Assembly (NCBI GenBank): GCA_001717545.1
Contig: CP017039.1
Location: forward strand, 2,881,495 to 2,945,494
Reading direction: 5' to 3'
Length of the DNA stretch: 64,000 nt
From: Anaerolineaceae bacterium oral taxon 439
GTDB taxonomy: Bacteria; Chloroflexota; Anaerolineae; Anaerolineales; Anaerolineaceae
How positions within the stretch are numbered: the stretch's first letter is position 1; every line of letters begins with the position of its first letter. This document shows, piece by piece, positions 1-9,276 of this stretch. Below the pieces are notes generated by a model. It ran no database searches. It was not told the origin of the DNA and saw only the letters and a list, made by a program, of their open reading frames with translations. Made by a program: the position numbers and the translations under genes.

Positions 1-213
1 GTCGGGAACCGATACCCAATACGCGAGCCGATCGGCGTACCGCTCGATCACCTCGCGGCTCCCGTCGGTCGACCCGCCGTCGATAACGATATATTCCAGG
101 TTCGGATAATCCTGATCCAGAACCGACCGGATTGTCCGCTCCAGATACGCCGCCTGCTGATACGACGGAGTCACGACCGTCACTTTCGGGAATTCCTGAC
201 TAAAAGGCTTCAT
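1..213 (-). CDS. Glycosyltransferase family 2, N-terminal part (runs off the window)
   Basis: The 71 visible residues form the start of a GT-A fold: the nucleotide-binding strand [18 protein letters not shown], then [12 protein letters not shown], which is the GT2 signature preceding the first Asp pocket. The remainder, including the DxD and acceptor regions, lies beyond position 1. The start ATG at 213 overlaps the 3' end of the upstream membrane glycosyltransferase by 14 nt, so the genes are translationally packed in one minus-strand operon. The N-terminus closely resembles the GT2 encoded at 3296-4270 (same SYxQAAxLERTI and IDGGSxDGSR segments), suggesting a tandem paralogue. It probably transfers a sugar during surface polysaccharide or glycolipid assembly; donor and acceptor cannot be read from the sequence. 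Confidence 0.85.
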   Translation of the reverse strand, partial: MKPFSQEFPKVTVVTPSYQQAAYLERTIRSVLDQDYPNLEYIVIDGGSTDGSREVIERYADRLAYWVSVPD

Positions 214-1756
214 TCGTCCGCTCCTCCGGCGCATCGTCGCCATTATCGATCCTGAACACGAGAGCGCCCTCCTCGCGTTCCAATAATTCGCCGTGCGCCT
301 GGAGCCACTGCTGGAGACGCGGCTGCTGATAAAACCGCTCCATGTCGGTCGCGATAAAATACTGACGGTTATTCATCGTTTCCCGGAGAACGCGGTCAGC
401 CTCCGCCGCCGGAAGCGCCTCGACCGACCCGTCCCAGATCATCGCCGTCCGCAGCCCCCAGTACATCAGCCCCGCGCCGTAATCGTCCATCAGGCCGACA
501 ATGTTAATCTGATTCGGATAAGGATCGTACCGTTCCGCGATCCGCCGGTACCGCTCAGGAGCGTCGCGGAAATCCGTCCGCCCCAGCCGCGTCGCCGTGT
601 CGACGATCATCCAGCCGCAGCCAAGCGCGATCGCTCCTGCGATCATCGTCCGCCCCAGCCAGTCCCGCCCGCGCGCCCGCTCGATTCTGGCGGCAACGGT
701 CCCGACGCTATCCACGAAAGCCCCGAGCCCAACTGACGCCAGCGGAAAGAGCGGCGTCTGATAATAATCGTGCGTCCCGATATGATGCGGCAGCGCGAAA
801 CCATACGCTGCGTACCCGACCAGGTACCCGACCCAGATCCATCGCAGACCCGTCCGCCGGATCAGCGCCAGCCCGATCAGCGCGGCCGCGATCAACCCGA
901 TGCCAAAAACCGCGTCGATCTCCCGAAGCCAGCGGATATAAAAACCAATCGAAAACCATTCGCTGAAAACGAATCGCCCCTGGTACTGCTGCCGAAGGAA
1001 GCCGTCGATCCAGACTCCCCAGACATTATACGCCGCGGTCGGACCGACCATCATCAGCGCCATCAGCCAGACCTGCGCCGAAGCGAACGCTTTCCGGATC
1101 GACCCACACGTCGAAAGGATGGCAAATCCGAGCGCGAACCCGATCGGAAAGATCATGACCTGTTTCACGTAAACCGCCGCGCCGGCGAAGACCGCGGTCA
1201 GGATCGCCGCCCCCCAGCTCCGCCGCTCCGTCCAGCCGCCCAGCGTCGCCAACGCGAAAATCGTCAGCGCCGTCATCAGCGCCTCCGGCTGGAACGAGCG
1301 GCTGACGAGAACGCCGTACGGAAGGAGGAGATACAGCGCAAACGCGGCCGCCCGCCCCACGTCCGATAACCAGCCGCGGCAAATCCGATTCAGCCCCGCC
1401 GCGCCGATCAGCCAGAACAGGATCGCCAGCGCCCGCGGCAGGCGCAAATCCGCGTCGCCGGCCAGCGCATACAGCTTGGCCGAAATATACTCCATGACCG
1501 GCGGCTCGATCCAGAGCTCCTGTTCCCCGCGGATCCGCGCCTCTTCGCGCTCCGCCGCCCCCCAGCCCGGAAGCGTTCCGCCGTCGGCGAGATAAAAACC
1601 ACGCGCGATCAGCGCCGAATGCAGCTGGCGCGCCGGATGAAAATCCAACGGCGGGTTCGAAAAATCCAGAAAGCGCAGCGCAGCGCCGATCAGGAAAATC
1701 AGGATCAGCGCAGCCCGCCCGGACCGACCGATCGAAAGATGTCGCGTTTCGTTCAT
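200..1756 (-). CDS. Polytopic membrane glycosyltransferase, GT39/ArnT-like
   Basis: 518 residues with about ten hydrophobic segments. After the first membrane helix the loop carries [19 protein letters not shown], the position where PMT/ArnT enzymes place a catalytic Asp; a long soluble C-terminus follows the last helix. Members of this superfamily transfer a sugar from a polyprenyl phosphate to an acceptor on the outer face of the membrane. The stop overlaps the next GT2 gene and the start overlaps the stop of the preceding paralogue by 4 nt (ATGA), so it belongs to the same operon. It is a paralogue of the protein at 1753-3294, sharing the PPLDFHxxRQL loop and the C-terminal DYGxxLxYxG pattern. 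The substrate is unknown. Confidence 0.8.
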   Translation of the reverse strand: MNETRHLSIGRSGRAALILIFLIGAALRFLDFSNPPLDFHPARQLHSALIARGFYLADGGTLPGWGAAEREEARIRGEQELWIEPPVMEYISAKLYALAGDADLRLPRALAILFWLIGAAGLNRICRGWLSDVGRAAAFALYLLLPYGVLVSRSFQPEALMTALTIFALATLGGWTERRSWGAAILTAVFAGAAVYVKQVMIFPIGFALGFAILSTCGSIRKAFASAQVWLMALMMVGPTAAYNVWGVWIDGFLRQQYQGRFVFSEWFSIGFYIRWLREIDAVFGIGLIAAALIGLALIRRTGLRWIWVGYLVGYAAYGFALPHHIGTHDYYQTPLFPLASVGLGAFVDSVGTVAARIERARGRDWLGRTMIAGAIALGCGWMIVDTATRLGRTDFRDAPERYRRIAERYDPYPNQINIVGLMDDYGAGLMYWGLRTAMIWDGSVEALPAAEADRVLRETMNNRQYFIATDMERFYQQPRLQQWLQAHGELLEREEGALVFRIDNGDDAPEERTNEAF

Positions 1757-3294
1757 GGCTCTTTTACCCGGCGCAAGTCGTAAAGAATATAGCCGTTCCC
1801 TTCCGCAGCAATTTCATATCCCTCAAGCCGTTCGAGCAGCTCCGGCTGCGCCGCCAGCTCGTTCAGCGCCGAAACAAAAAAATAATCCTGTCCCGCGGTC
1901 AGCGCGGTAAACAGCGCCTCAAAATCGCTTTCGCCGCGCCCCGCCGCGCTGAACAGCCGTTCATCGCCCGCCGTCCGCCAGCTCAACGCCAACCGCCGCC
2001 AGCCGTAATAATTCAGCCGCATCCCGTAATCGCCGGTCAGCCCGATCAGGCTGGCGTCAGCCGGGACCGCTTCGCCCACCCGTCGCCAGCTCGCCGGCTC
2101 GAGGCGATAATCCGCCGCGCGGAGCCGCCCCACCGCGACATACCCGCCATAAAACGCCCCGGCGCAGCAGATCGCCGCGGCCGCGCACCGCCGCAGCCGC
2201 GATCCCTCGCCGTATTTCTTCCAGAGAAGCTCGAAAAGCGGCGCGAGCGAAATCGCGCAAAGCGGGTAAATCATCATGCTGTAATACTCGTGCGTCGTTA
2301 TCTGATACGGAACGGTCAGCCCGTACGCGAGATATCCGGCCCATGCCCCGCCGATCACCAGCGCCTTCCCGCGTTCCGCGCTCAGCAGGCTCAGCCCCGA
2401 CAGGAAAATCGCCGGCAGCGTGATCAGCCCTTTCAGCATCGCCAGCCAATCGGCGTAAAAACCCGGATCCAGGATCATCCCGCTCAGCGACACGACCCAG
2501 AAAGACAGGAAATCCCCCGACCGCCCCGGCGTCAGCGCCGCAGCGTAAATCAGGCTCGGCGCGACCGCGGCCAGCCCGACCCCAACCGTCTCGATCGCGC
2601 GCGCGCGAAATCCGTCCTCGCGGAGCCGGGCGGCGAAGACCCCCAGAAGAATCCCTGCGATAAAAAATCCGGCGAACGCTTTGATCAGCGTTGCGGTCCC
2701 GCCGAGGAGCGCGGTTAAAATCGCGTCGCGCCGGCGCCCGCTTTCGCGCCAACGCAGCCCGGCCCAGATCGACGCCGTGATCCAGGCGCACATCCACGGA
2801 TCGGGCTGAATCGACCGGCTCATCACCACGCTCATCGGGAAAAAAAACATGACCGCGAGCGCGGCCCACGCCCCCGCCCGGGCGCCAAGCCGCCTCGCGC
2901 AGAGCCAGACGAAAAATCCTGCGACCGTCCAGAACAGCGCTGAGAAAACGCGCCCTAACCGCCAGTCCTCGCGGCCAATCATCCGGTACCCTGACGCCAG
3001 AACACGTTCGAGGATCGGCGGTTCGTACGTTTCCAACGCGCTAAGGTCCCTCGAAAGCGCGCTCAGCGCCGGATCGGCGTCCGGAAGCGAACGAACATAA
3101 AAATCGCGCGCGAGGATCAACGACCTTAACTGCCGCGTGCCATGAAAATCGAGCGGCGGATCGTCGAAATCCGCAAGCCGAAGCGCAAATCCGACCGACA
3201 GGATCAGGATCAGGCCGACAATCGTCCTGATCCTTTCCGATACCCTGATCTTATTTTCTTCCCGGCCCATCGCGACCGTTTCGCTCGCGGACAA
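1753..3294 (-). CDS. Polytopic membrane glycosyltransferase, GT39/ArnT-like paralogue
   Basis: About 513 residues, multi-spanning. The first periplasmic loop holds PPLDFHGTRQLRSLILARD, containing the Asp expected to be catalytic in PMT/ArnT-type enzymes. The preferred start is TTG at 3294, preceded by AGAGGAA at good spacing; an ATG at 3270 lacks a clear ribosome site. It starts 1 nt after the stop of the GT2 gene and its stop overlaps the downstream paralogue by 4 nt. Two adjacent paralogues in one operon suggest that two different sugars are added from polyprenyl-phosphate donors to the same envelope glycan. That role is inferred from context. Confidence 0.8.
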   Translation of the reverse strand: MSASETVAMGREENKIRVSERIRTIVGLILILSVGFALRLADFDDPPLDFHGTRQLRSLILARDFYVRSLPDADPALSALSRDLSALETYEPPILERVLASGYRMIGREDWRLGRVFSALFWTVAGFFVWLCARRLGARAGAWAALAVMFFFPMSVVMSRSIQPDPWMCAWITASIWAGLRWRESGRRRDAILTALLGGTATLIKAFAGFFIAGILLGVFAARLREDGFRARAIETVGVGLAAVAPSLIYAAALTPGRSGDFLSFWVVSLSGMILDPGFYADWLAMLKGLITLPAIFLSGLSLLSAERGKALVIGGAWAGYLAYGLTVPYQITTHEYYSMMIYPLCAISLAPLFELLWKKYGEGSRLRRCAAAAICCAGAFYGGYVAVGRLRAADYRLEPASWRRVGEAVPADASLIGLTGDYGMRLNYYGWRRLALSWRTAGDERLFSAAGRGESDFEALFTALTAGQDYFFVSALNELAAQPELLERLEGYEIAAEGNGYILYDLRRVKEP

Positions 3295-3295
3295 C

Positions 3296-4270
3296 TCAGT
3301 TCCTCTCCGGCCCCTGGATCCATGCCTGATACGCGCGCAGTCCCTCCAGTCGTTTCGCGGACTGCCGCTCGAAAATCCGCGCCGCCGCGGACGGCGAAAC
3401 CAAACCCAACCCCGTCAGCAGAACTCTCCGCCAATCGTCAATGACCCGCTTCGGCGCGAGCGTAAACGCCTTCGCGTACGCCCGCAGCGCAGCCCCGTTC
3501 ATTCCCCCGACCGACAGGTAATTCGCGTCGAGCCAGGCCGCGCCGCCGCGAATCTTTTTCACGATCGGTTCGCTCATCGTCCGAAAGCGTTCGTCAGATA
3601 AAAGCCAACCGACAATCCGGCGCGCTTCTTTCCCGAAATCAGCCGTATTCGCGCGGTTCTTCGCCTCGGAATAAAACCGCGCCGCGGCTAACGGTTCCGG
3701 AAGATAAACGATCCCCGCGTCCGGCGTCATGCGCAGCCACAGATGATGATCCAATAAATAATGATACGTGAGGTCCAGCCCGCCGCTCTTCTCCCAAAGC
3801 GAACGGCGGAAAAAGACCGCCGGCTGGCTGATAATCCGGAATGACGCTAAATCCGCCCATTCGTACGGCGCGAAACGCATAACGTTCACCAGCGCCCCGT
3901 CCCGATCGACCGACAACGCGTCGCCATAGACGAAATCGATGTCCGGACGCTCGCTGAAAACCCGCGCGACGCGCTCGAACGCCCCGGAAAGATAAAAATC
4001 GTCCGAATTGATCCAGCCGTAGATATCGCCGCCCGCCCGCGCGAAACCTTTATTGATCGCGTCCGCCTGACCGCGGTCCTTTTCAGAAACCCAGCCGCTC
4101 AACTCGCGCGAATGCGCTTCGAGAATTTTCCGGCTCCCGTCGTCCGACCCGCCGTCGATAACGAAATACTCCGCGGCGGGGTAAGACTGCGTCAGGACGG
4201 ATTGGATCGTCCGCTCCAGAAAAGCGGCCTGCCGGTACGACGGCGTCACGATCGAAAAACGCAGAGCCAT
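3296..4270 (-). CDS. Glycosyltransferase family 2
   Basis: 324 residues, cytoplasmic, no signal peptide. The first 110 residues are a GT-A domain: RFSIVTPSYRQAAFLERTI, YFVIDGGSDDGSRKIL, then KGFARAGGDIYGWINSDDFY, where INSDD is the metal/nucleotide-sugar DxD-type motif. The C-terminal 130 residues (helical, with WLDANYLSVGG) are of the kind seen in capsule and O-antigen transferases. It sits between the DUF115 gene (4-nt gap) and the two membrane transferases, in one minus-strand operon. It likely builds part of the polymer on the inner face of the membrane. The family assignment is firm; the specificity is unknown. Confidence 0.87.
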   Translation of the reverse strand: MALRFSIVTPSYRQAAFLERTIQSVLTQSYPAAEYFVIDGGSDDGSRKILEAHSRELSGWVSEKDRGQADAINKGFARAGGDIYGWINSDDFYLSGAFERVARVFSERPDIDFVYGDALSVDRDGALVNVMRFAPYEWADLASFRIISQPAVFFRRSLWEKSGGLDLTYHYLLDHHLWLRMTPDAGIVYLPEPLAAARFYSEAKNRANTADFGKEARRIVGWLLSDERFRTMSEPIVKKIRGGAAWLDANYLSVGGMNGAALRAYAKAFTLAPKRVIDDWRRVLLTGLGLVSPSAAARIFERQSAKRLEGLRAYQAWIQGPERN

Positions 4271-4274
4271 ATCG

Positions 4275-5090
4275 CTAAAACAGGCTTTCGTAATCGGTTT
4301 TCGGAAAAATCGTCAGCTTCCCGCCGACGGTCGCGTCGATGACCCGCCGGCCCGCCGCGCGGTACGTTTCGTTCGCGAGCGCGTACGCTTTCTCCGACGT
4401 CTCTAAATCCGGGAGCTGCCAGCGGAAACCTTTCCCGAAATAACCGGGGTTGAAATGGTTGGGATCGTCTCCCTGCGAAACGACCGTTTCGTTCGGCTTT
4501 CCCTGCGTTGCGAACGAATGGTCCACGCCGATCAGGATGACTTCGGAAAACCCCAGGTAATACGCCGTCTGAAGCGCCATGTACGTTACCGTCGCCCCCT
4601 CCCACATCCGGAAGCGGATATCCTTCTGGAACTTCGCGCCGGTATACGTCGCGTACAGGAAATAAAGATCCTCCTCCGGCGAGAGGTACTTCAGCGCCCG
4701 CGTCGTCACGAACCGCGGCATCGTCAGCCGCTGGATATCCGCCGACGTCTGTTCCACGACCAGATCGTTAACGCAAAGATAATACGACGTTTCGAACCCC
4801 ATCTCCGGGAACGCCAGATAGATCCGGTTCAGCCCGAACGTCGTTTCGTTCCGCAGCTTCGATAAATCGGTCCGTTTCAGGCTCGGTCCGTTCCCCAGAA
4901 TAAAACAGCGCTCGCCGCGATGTCGGTCGCGGAGCGCGGTCAGCCGCGCGATCGAGTCGCGCCGGGCCGGGTTCAGGTACGCCGCCGGCAGGTTTGGAAC
5001 GCGTTTTAAGCCGTCGTAAACCTCCTTTCCGGCGGAAAGGATCGGCGCGGGAACCGTCCGGCTGAGAAAATCCTTAATTTTCGGATTCAT
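4275..5090 (-). CDS. DUF115 / MptE-like family protein
   Basis: 271 residues with the DUF115 hallmark CFILGNGPSLKRTDLSKL near residue 55 and the later LIGVDHSF segment near residue 190. The fold is shared with archaeal 6-hydroxymethylpterin diphosphokinase MptE and with flagellin-modification (Maf) proteins. In bacteria many DUF115 proteins lie in glycan or nonulosonic-acid clusters, where a sugar-transfer or sugar-phosphate role is suspected. The start ATG shares one base with the stop of the dehydrogenase gene (TAATG at 5088-5092), so coupling is likely. Location in a glycosyltransferase operon supports a glycan role over a pterin role, but the reaction cannot be fixed from sequence. Confidence 0.75.
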   Translation of the reverse strand: MNPKIKDFLSRTVPAPILSAGKEVYDGLKRVPNLPAAYLNPARRDSIARLTALRDRHRGERCFILGNGPSLKRTDLSKLRNETTFGLNRIYLAFPEMGFETSYYLCVNDLVVEQTSADIQRLTMPRFVTTRALKYLSPEEDLYFLYATYTGAKFQKDIRFRMWEGATVTYMALQTAYYLGFSEVILIGVDHSFATQGKPNETVVSQGDDPNHFNPGYFGKGFRWQLPDLETSEKAYALANETYRAAGRRVIDATVGGKLTIFPKTDYESLF

Positions 5091-6067
5091 TAATATTTCT
5101 TTTTGAGTTCTTCAATATTGCTCGTGTCAAAACCGAGCGCGGCGACGCAGTTCCGGATCGTCGACCAATGCACCCGTTCGCAGGCGATCGGGCTGAAATT
5201 CGAGTTGTGCGGCGCGAGCATGACGTTATCCATCGTCAGCAGCTCCGACGACGCCGGAAGCGGTTCCGTTTCAAAAACGTCGAGCGCCGCGGCGGCGATT
5301 GTTCCCGCTTTCAGCGCTTCGATAAGCGCCGGTTCGTCGACGACCGGCCCGCGCGACAGGTTCAGCAGGATCGCCGTCGGCTTCATCCTTTTCAGCGTTT
5401 CCGCGTTGATCAGGTGATAGCTGGTCGGGTTTAAGTCGACATGGCAGGTCACAATATCCGATTCAGCCAGCAGTTTTTCCAGAGAAACGTTTTCCGCCCG
5501 CGTTTCGAGCATGAAGTCCGGCCGGATTTCGATAATATCGTTGCAGAGGATCCGCGCGCCGAAGCCGCGGAGCCGGCGCGCGACCGCCTGACCGCAATTC
5601 CCAACGCCGATAATCCCCACCGTCGCTTCCGACAGCGTCGAGATCGGCGGCTTATTCCACACCCCCTCGCGCATCGAGGCATCCATCGCCTTCAATCCGC
5701 GCACAAACGACAGCATGTAGCCGATCGCTGACTCGGCTACCGGGACCGTGAACGCGTTGACCGTGTTGCCGATAACGACGCCGAATTTGGCGCAGGCCGC
5801 TTTATCGATCGCGTCGATCCCGGTTCCCCATTTCGAAACGACCTTAAGCCGTGGGGCGCAGGCCTCGATCACGCGCGCGCTGAACTCGTCGTCGCCGCAG
5901 AGAATCCCGTCAAACTGCCCGGCATATTTCAGGATATCGTCCTCGCGAAGCTTCTGTTTCACTTCCGGGATAATCACTTCCAAACCGTAAACTTCTTCAA
6001 GAACGCGCTTGAACCGTTCCCGCTGAGCCATCATGTACGGCGCCGATAATATAACCGTTTTCTTCAT
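5090..6067 (-). CDS. D-isomer-specific 2-hydroxyacid dehydrogenase (phosphoglycerate dehydrogenase-like)
   Basis: 325 residues. The Rossmann NAD site GIIGVGNCGQAVARRL is near residues 151-166. The catalytic triad is visible: Arg in NLSRGPVVDEPAL, Glu in DVFETEPLP and His in LAPHNSNFS. There is no C-terminal ACT domain, so this is the short form rather than a serine-regulated SerA. It is the first gene of the glycosyltransferase operon and has its own promoter and a GGGAG ribosome site. In this setting it may make or reduce a hydroxyacid used as a polysaccharide decoration (for example a lactyl or glyceryl group), but a housekeeping PGDH role is not excluded. Confidence 0.82.
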   Translation of the reverse strand: MKKTVILSAPYMMAQRERFKRVLEEVYGLEVIIPEVKQKLREDDILKYAGQFDGILCGDDEFSARVIEACAPRLKVVSKWGTGIDAIDKAACAKFGVVIGNTVNAFTVPVAESAIGYMLSFVRGLKAMDASMREGVWNKPPISTLSEATVGIIGVGNCGQAVARRLRGFGARILCNDIIEIRPDFMLETRAENVSLEKLLAESDIVTCHVDLNPTSYHLINAETLKRMKPTAILLNLSRGPVVDEPALIEALKAGTIAAAALDVFETEPLPASSELLTMDNVMLAPHNSNFSPIACERVHWSTIRNCVAALGFDTSNIEELKKKY

Positions 6068-6100
6068 TTACGTTTCTCCCTTATTATTCCGCTATCCTCT

Positions 6101-6128
6101 ATTTTAGTCAGCTTTCAGCAGAATGCAA
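6101..6128 (-). promoter_or_regulatory. Predicted sigma-70-like promoter of the polysaccharide operon
   Basis: On the minus strand TTGCAT (6123-6128) and TAAAAT (6101-6106) are 16 bp apart, about 35 bp upstream of the dehydrogenase start codon. The 6068-6278 gap between the ABC operon end and this gene holds nothing else recognisable; an 84-codon frame crossing it overlaps the ATPase gene and has no family features. Confidence 0.5.
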
Positions 6129-6278
6129 ATCCGAGGAACGATATCCATGGCGGGATGACCTCCGCAGCGGATTACCAAAGGAAACACGGCGCTCAGCGAA
6201 TTCCGCGCTTCCCCTTTACCTTGCGTCAAATATAGAATTGGACAGGATACCGGACGCGGATGATCCCCACCGGTCGGC

Positions 6279-6965
6279 TTACGCGACTGCGAAAGCAGCG
6301 CGCTCCGCGATTTCGTAAGGCGCAAGCCTCCCGGCATCCAATTTAAACACCTGATCACAGAGGATCTTCAACTCATCCGGATAGTTGCTCGTCAGGAGAA
6401 TCGTCTTCCCTGCCCGATTTAATTCAACGATCAGGTCATAAATTTGCCGCTGCCCATCCACGTCCAGCATATTCGTCGGCTCGTCCAGCAGCAGCAAATC
6501 CGGATCTTCCATCAACGCCTGCGCCAGATATAACCGCTGCATCATGCCGCTCGAATAGCAGCTGACCGGACGGCCGTCCCCGCCGTTCAGGCCGACGACG
6601 CTCAGGACTTCAAGGATCCTTCCCGTCGGGACCGAACCGCTCACGGCGGCGAGGATCGTCAAATTTTCGAGTGCGCTCGCGCTGCGCAAAAATCCGGGCG
6701 AATCAATCAGGACGCCCGTATTCGGCGCGAACTCGGCTTCCATGCCGATTTTCTTCCCGAAGACACGGACTTCACCGCGCGTCGGTCGGATGAATCCGCT
6801 CAGGCAGCGCAGCAAAACCGACTTCCCTGCGCCGTTCGCGCCCGTAACGCCGTAGATCCTTCCGCGCGGAAGTTCGAGATTCACGCCGTCCAGAACGGTC
6901 TTCTTCCCAAACGACAGCGCCACGTCTGAGGCGGTCAAAACGTATTTTTCATCCATATTGTTCAT
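6279..6965 (-). CDS. ABC transporter ATP-binding protein
   Basis: 228 residues. Walker A GANGAGKS is at residues 42-49, a degenerate signature CYSSGMMQRL replaces the usual LSGGxxQR, and Walker B is LLLLDEPTN. The start overlaps the stop of the adjacent permease gene by 4 nt (ATGA). With two ABC-2-like membrane proteins and a YtrA-type GntR repressor, this is the ATPase of an exporter or envelope-stress ABC system, as in the ytr operon of Bacillus. The cargo is unknown. It is the last gene of a four-gene minus-strand operon. Confidence 0.9.
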   Translation of the reverse strand: MNNMDEKYVLTASDVALSFGKKTVLDGVNLELPRGRIYGVTGANGAGKSVLLRCLSGFIRPTRGEVRVFGKKIGMEAEFAPNTGVLIDSPGFLRSASALENLTILAAVSGSVPTGRILEVLSVVGLNGGDGRPVSCYSSGMMQRLYLAQALMEDPDLLLLDEPTNMLDVDGQRQIYDLIVELNRAGKTILLTSNYPDELKILCDQVFKLDAGRLAPYEIAERAAFAVA

Positions 6966-7858
6966 GCGCGGCCTTCTTCCTTCGAATCATGTTTTGAGAC
7001 GAGCGGAACACATTCGCAGAGCTTCCGCCCAATCAAATTTAGAACTGCAATCCAGATCAGCCAATAGGCAAACGACCACCAGATTGGCCCCTGCCGAAAC
7101 GGGAACGCCCAATAAACCATCGTCAGATTCCGCAGCGGCGATAAAATCGAAATCAGGGACGGAACGTTGATTAACGCGTATTCGAGCGGGAACGTCACGG
7201 CGCAGAGAACCATGACCGCGAGGTACCCCCAGAGCGGTTTCCCAAGCCGCAGCGTCAGAATCATCATCACCATACCGAGCGTCCAGAAACCCAACGTCTG
7301 CATCATGAAGACAATAAAAGCCAGCCTCATCGGCGCGGTATAACCGAATTTCATCATCGCCGGCGTCAGAATACTCGTTCCGCTCGCTCCAAACGCGCTC
7401 CAATTCAGATCAAACCCGTTGCGGATAACGCCGGCGGCGAAAACGATCGCCATGCACAGCGCAAGATACAGCGCCGCCGCGATCAGCGTCACGGCGCTTT
7501 TCACGCCCCACCACCTCCGCCGCGAGCCAAGCCGGAACAGCGCCAGGTTTCCAAACTCGCTTTCAGGGAGAATATCCGAAACGCAGAGCAGGAAGAGACT
7601 CAGCGTCCCCAAGACAAGATATTCCAGATTTCCAAACGCAATAAAAAAAGCATCCCAGCCGTTGACCTGATTCGTGACCATGCCGAATGCATCCGGCAGC
7701 ATCGTCAGATCCATCGGCGGATATTCGTTGCCGACGAGCGCGATGGCGTTCGATGATAAATAGGCGATGAATCCGACGACCGGAAAAATCATCAGCCAGC
7801 GCGGACGCAGCAGCATCCGTTTCAATTGATATTGAAAATATGCGGACGGTTTCATCAT
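6962..7858 (-). CDS. ABC-2 type membrane protein
   Basis: 298 residues with six predicted membrane helices and a large loop after the first (VGNEYPPMDLTMLPDAFG). Two ATGs stand in tandem at 7858 and 7855 after GGGAGGA; the second has the better spacing. It lies 6 nt after the preceding permease gene and overlaps the ATPase gene by 4 nt. It probably forms the membrane channel together with the 272-residue protein. No family-specific motif was recognised beyond topology and context. Confidence 0.75.
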   Translation of the reverse strand: MMKPSAYFQYQLKRMLLRPRWLMIFPVVGFIAYLSSNAIALVGNEYPPMDLTMLPDAFGMVTNQVNGWDAFFIAFGNLEYLVLGTLSLFLLCVSDILPESEFGNLALFRLGSRRRWWGVKSAVTLIAAALYLALCMAIVFAAGVIRNGFDLNWSAFGASGTSILTPAMMKFGYTAPMRLAFIVFMMQTLGFWTLGMVMMILTLRLGKPLWGYLAVMVLCAVTFPLEYALINVPSLISILSPLRNLTMVYWAFPFRQGPIWWSFAYWLIWIAVLNLIGRKLCECVPLVSKHDSKEEGRA

Positions 7859-7864
7859 TCCTCC

Positions 7865-8683
7865 CTACGATAATACGCGTTCACGCCTGGCGAAAAGAAT
7901 CAGGATCGCCGAAATCAGCGCCGTCAATGCCAGCGGATGCAGAAAAAAGATACGCGCCGATGAGTACTCGTGCCAGAAGTTACAGTAGAGCGGCGCAGTC
8001 GGCGACCAGTCCGCGCCGAAAAAGTTCGTCTTCACCGCGACGAAATGCGAAAACAGGTAAAACGCGCAAGGAAATCCCAAAATCCAATAACGATTCGTCA
8101 TGACGAACGACAGGCTCATCGCGAACGTCGCATACAGCGCGCTCATCAGCCCGACCATGCCCGAAATAAAAAGGATAAACAGATCCGGAGTGCGCTGAAA
8201 AAACGGCATCAGCAAACCATACGGACGCCCTGCCACCGGCATATCCCAAACGTTAATCGGATACTGCGCCCGTGGGACATACAGGTTCGTAAAGAGATAC
8301 AGCCCGGCGAGCGGAAGCATGGCAGCGACGGCAGCCGCGATCGCGTTCACGAAAAACCGCTCCCGAACGTAAGAGCGGAAGCCGCTGCGAAAAACGAGCG
8401 GGCGAAGAAACCCCTCGGATCGCTCGATCGCCAGCGCGTCCGAAAACGGCATGACCGCGAGAATTGGCAGCGCCAGCGTGTAATGGGCGTAGGTATAAAC
8501 ATAAAACCAGAGGTCAGCGAACGAGTATTCCTTCGGAAGCGCCTGATTCGAGAAGAGTCGGGTATAGACGCTGACGATCAGGAAGATCAGCCCGAAACCG
8601 ACCGCGATACCGAAACGCCGCGATCGAAAAACGCGGAATAGCGTTTCTTTTGTTGCTCCTTTAGTTAATGTAACTGCTTTCAT
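7865..8683 (-). CDS. ABC-2 type membrane protein, second subunit
   Basis: 272 residues, about six membrane helices. An N-terminal cytoplasmic stretch (FRVFRSRRFG) leads into the first helix, typical of ABC-2 permease subunits. An AGGATAAACCC ribosome site precedes ATG 8683. The gene follows the GntR regulator by 5 nt and precedes the other permease by 6 nt. It is expected to pair with the neighbouring membrane protein and the 6279-6965 ATPase. The substrate is not predictable. Confidence 0.73.
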   Translation of the reverse strand: MKAVTLTKGATKETLFRVFRSRRFGIAVGFGLIFLIVSVYTRLFSNQALPKEYSFADLWFYVYTYAHYTLALPILAVMPFSDALAIERSEGFLRPLVFRSGFRSYVRERFFVNAIAAAVAAMLPLAGLYLFTNLYVPRAQYPINVWDMPVAGRPYGLLMPFFQRTPDLFILFISGMVGLMSALYATFAMSLSFVMTNRYWILGFPCAFYLFSHFVAVKTNFFGADWSPTAPLYCNFWHEYSSARIFFLHPLALTALISAILILFARRERVLS

Positions 8684-8688
8684 TGGGT

Positions 8689-9087
8689 TTATCCTTTCTC
8701 CCTTTCCGACGGAGCGTCCGCCTGATCAGACGCCTCCTTCAGGAAAGCGATCATCTCATCGACGGAAATCCCGAGTGCCTGCGACGATTGCAGGAAATCC
8801 GTCATCAGCGCCCGTTTCATCTCGCGCGCCATCCGCTCCAACATTGCCTCGTCCCGGGTAACGAACGTCCCCTCGCCCCGCTGCGTCGCCGCGATCCCCG
8901 ATCGAATCAATTCCGAATACGCTCGCGCGACCGTATTGTGGTTCACTTTGTAAATCATGGCAGCTTCGATCACGGAAGGCAGCTTCCCGCCCGGCGGGTA
9001 TTCCCCACGCAGGATCTTCGCGTTGATCCGCTGCACGATCTGCTGATAGATGGGTTGACTTTCGTCGAAAATATGATCCAGACTCAT
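8689..9087 (-). CDS. GntR-family regulator, YtrA subfamily
   Basis: 132 residues from ATG 9087, chosen because AGGAG precedes it and the reading starts MSLDHIFDESQPIYQQIV, the standard YtrA N-terminus; an ATG at 9135 in frame has no ribosome site and would lie only about 30 nt from the predicted transcript start. The winged helix covers residues 10-75 (KLPSVIEAAMIYKVNHNTV, then GEGTFVT). The short C-terminus of about 50 residues, with no large effector domain, defines the YtrA type. It is the first gene of the ABC operon and probably represses it by binding the palindrome at 9174-9187. Confidence 0.88.
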   Translation of the reverse strand: MSLDHIFDESQPIYQQIVQRINAKILRGEYPPGGKLPSVIEAAMIYKVNHNTVARAYSELIRSGIAATQRGEGTFVTRDEAMLERMAREMKRALMTDFLQSSQALGISVDEMIAFLKEASDQADAPSEREKG

Positions 9088-9171
9088 CGGTTTTCTTTTT
9101 CTCCTGATGCGGGCATAAAATCCCGCTGTCATCATGAATTCGAATTCTGTCCGGCCAATCTTCTTGACACT

Positions 9172-9187
9172 ATTATAGTATACTATA
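9172..9187 (-). promoter_or_regulatory. Palindromic operator overlapping the -10 of the GntR-ABC operon
   Basis: TATAGTATACTATA (9174-9187) is a perfect 14-bp palindrome about 85 bp upstream of the chosen start. On the minus strand a TATAAT hexamer (9172-9177) overlaps it, so a bound repressor would block RNA polymerase. AT-rich TAGTATACTA-type palindromes are common operators of YtrA-like GntR proteins encoded next to ABC transporters. No good -35 was identified. Confidence 0.6.
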
Positions 9188-9276
9188 ACACTGGTACGCT
9201 AAGACTCAATGTTACAAAACTCTTAACTCTTTAAGAATTTCGTCCTTTTTAATGATTAGCTAGCAGTGATAGAAGC

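Noticed and set aside
6104..6358. 84-codon minus-strand frame at the end of the ABC operon
   Set aside because: Overlaps the ATPase C-terminus in another frame and shows no family features.
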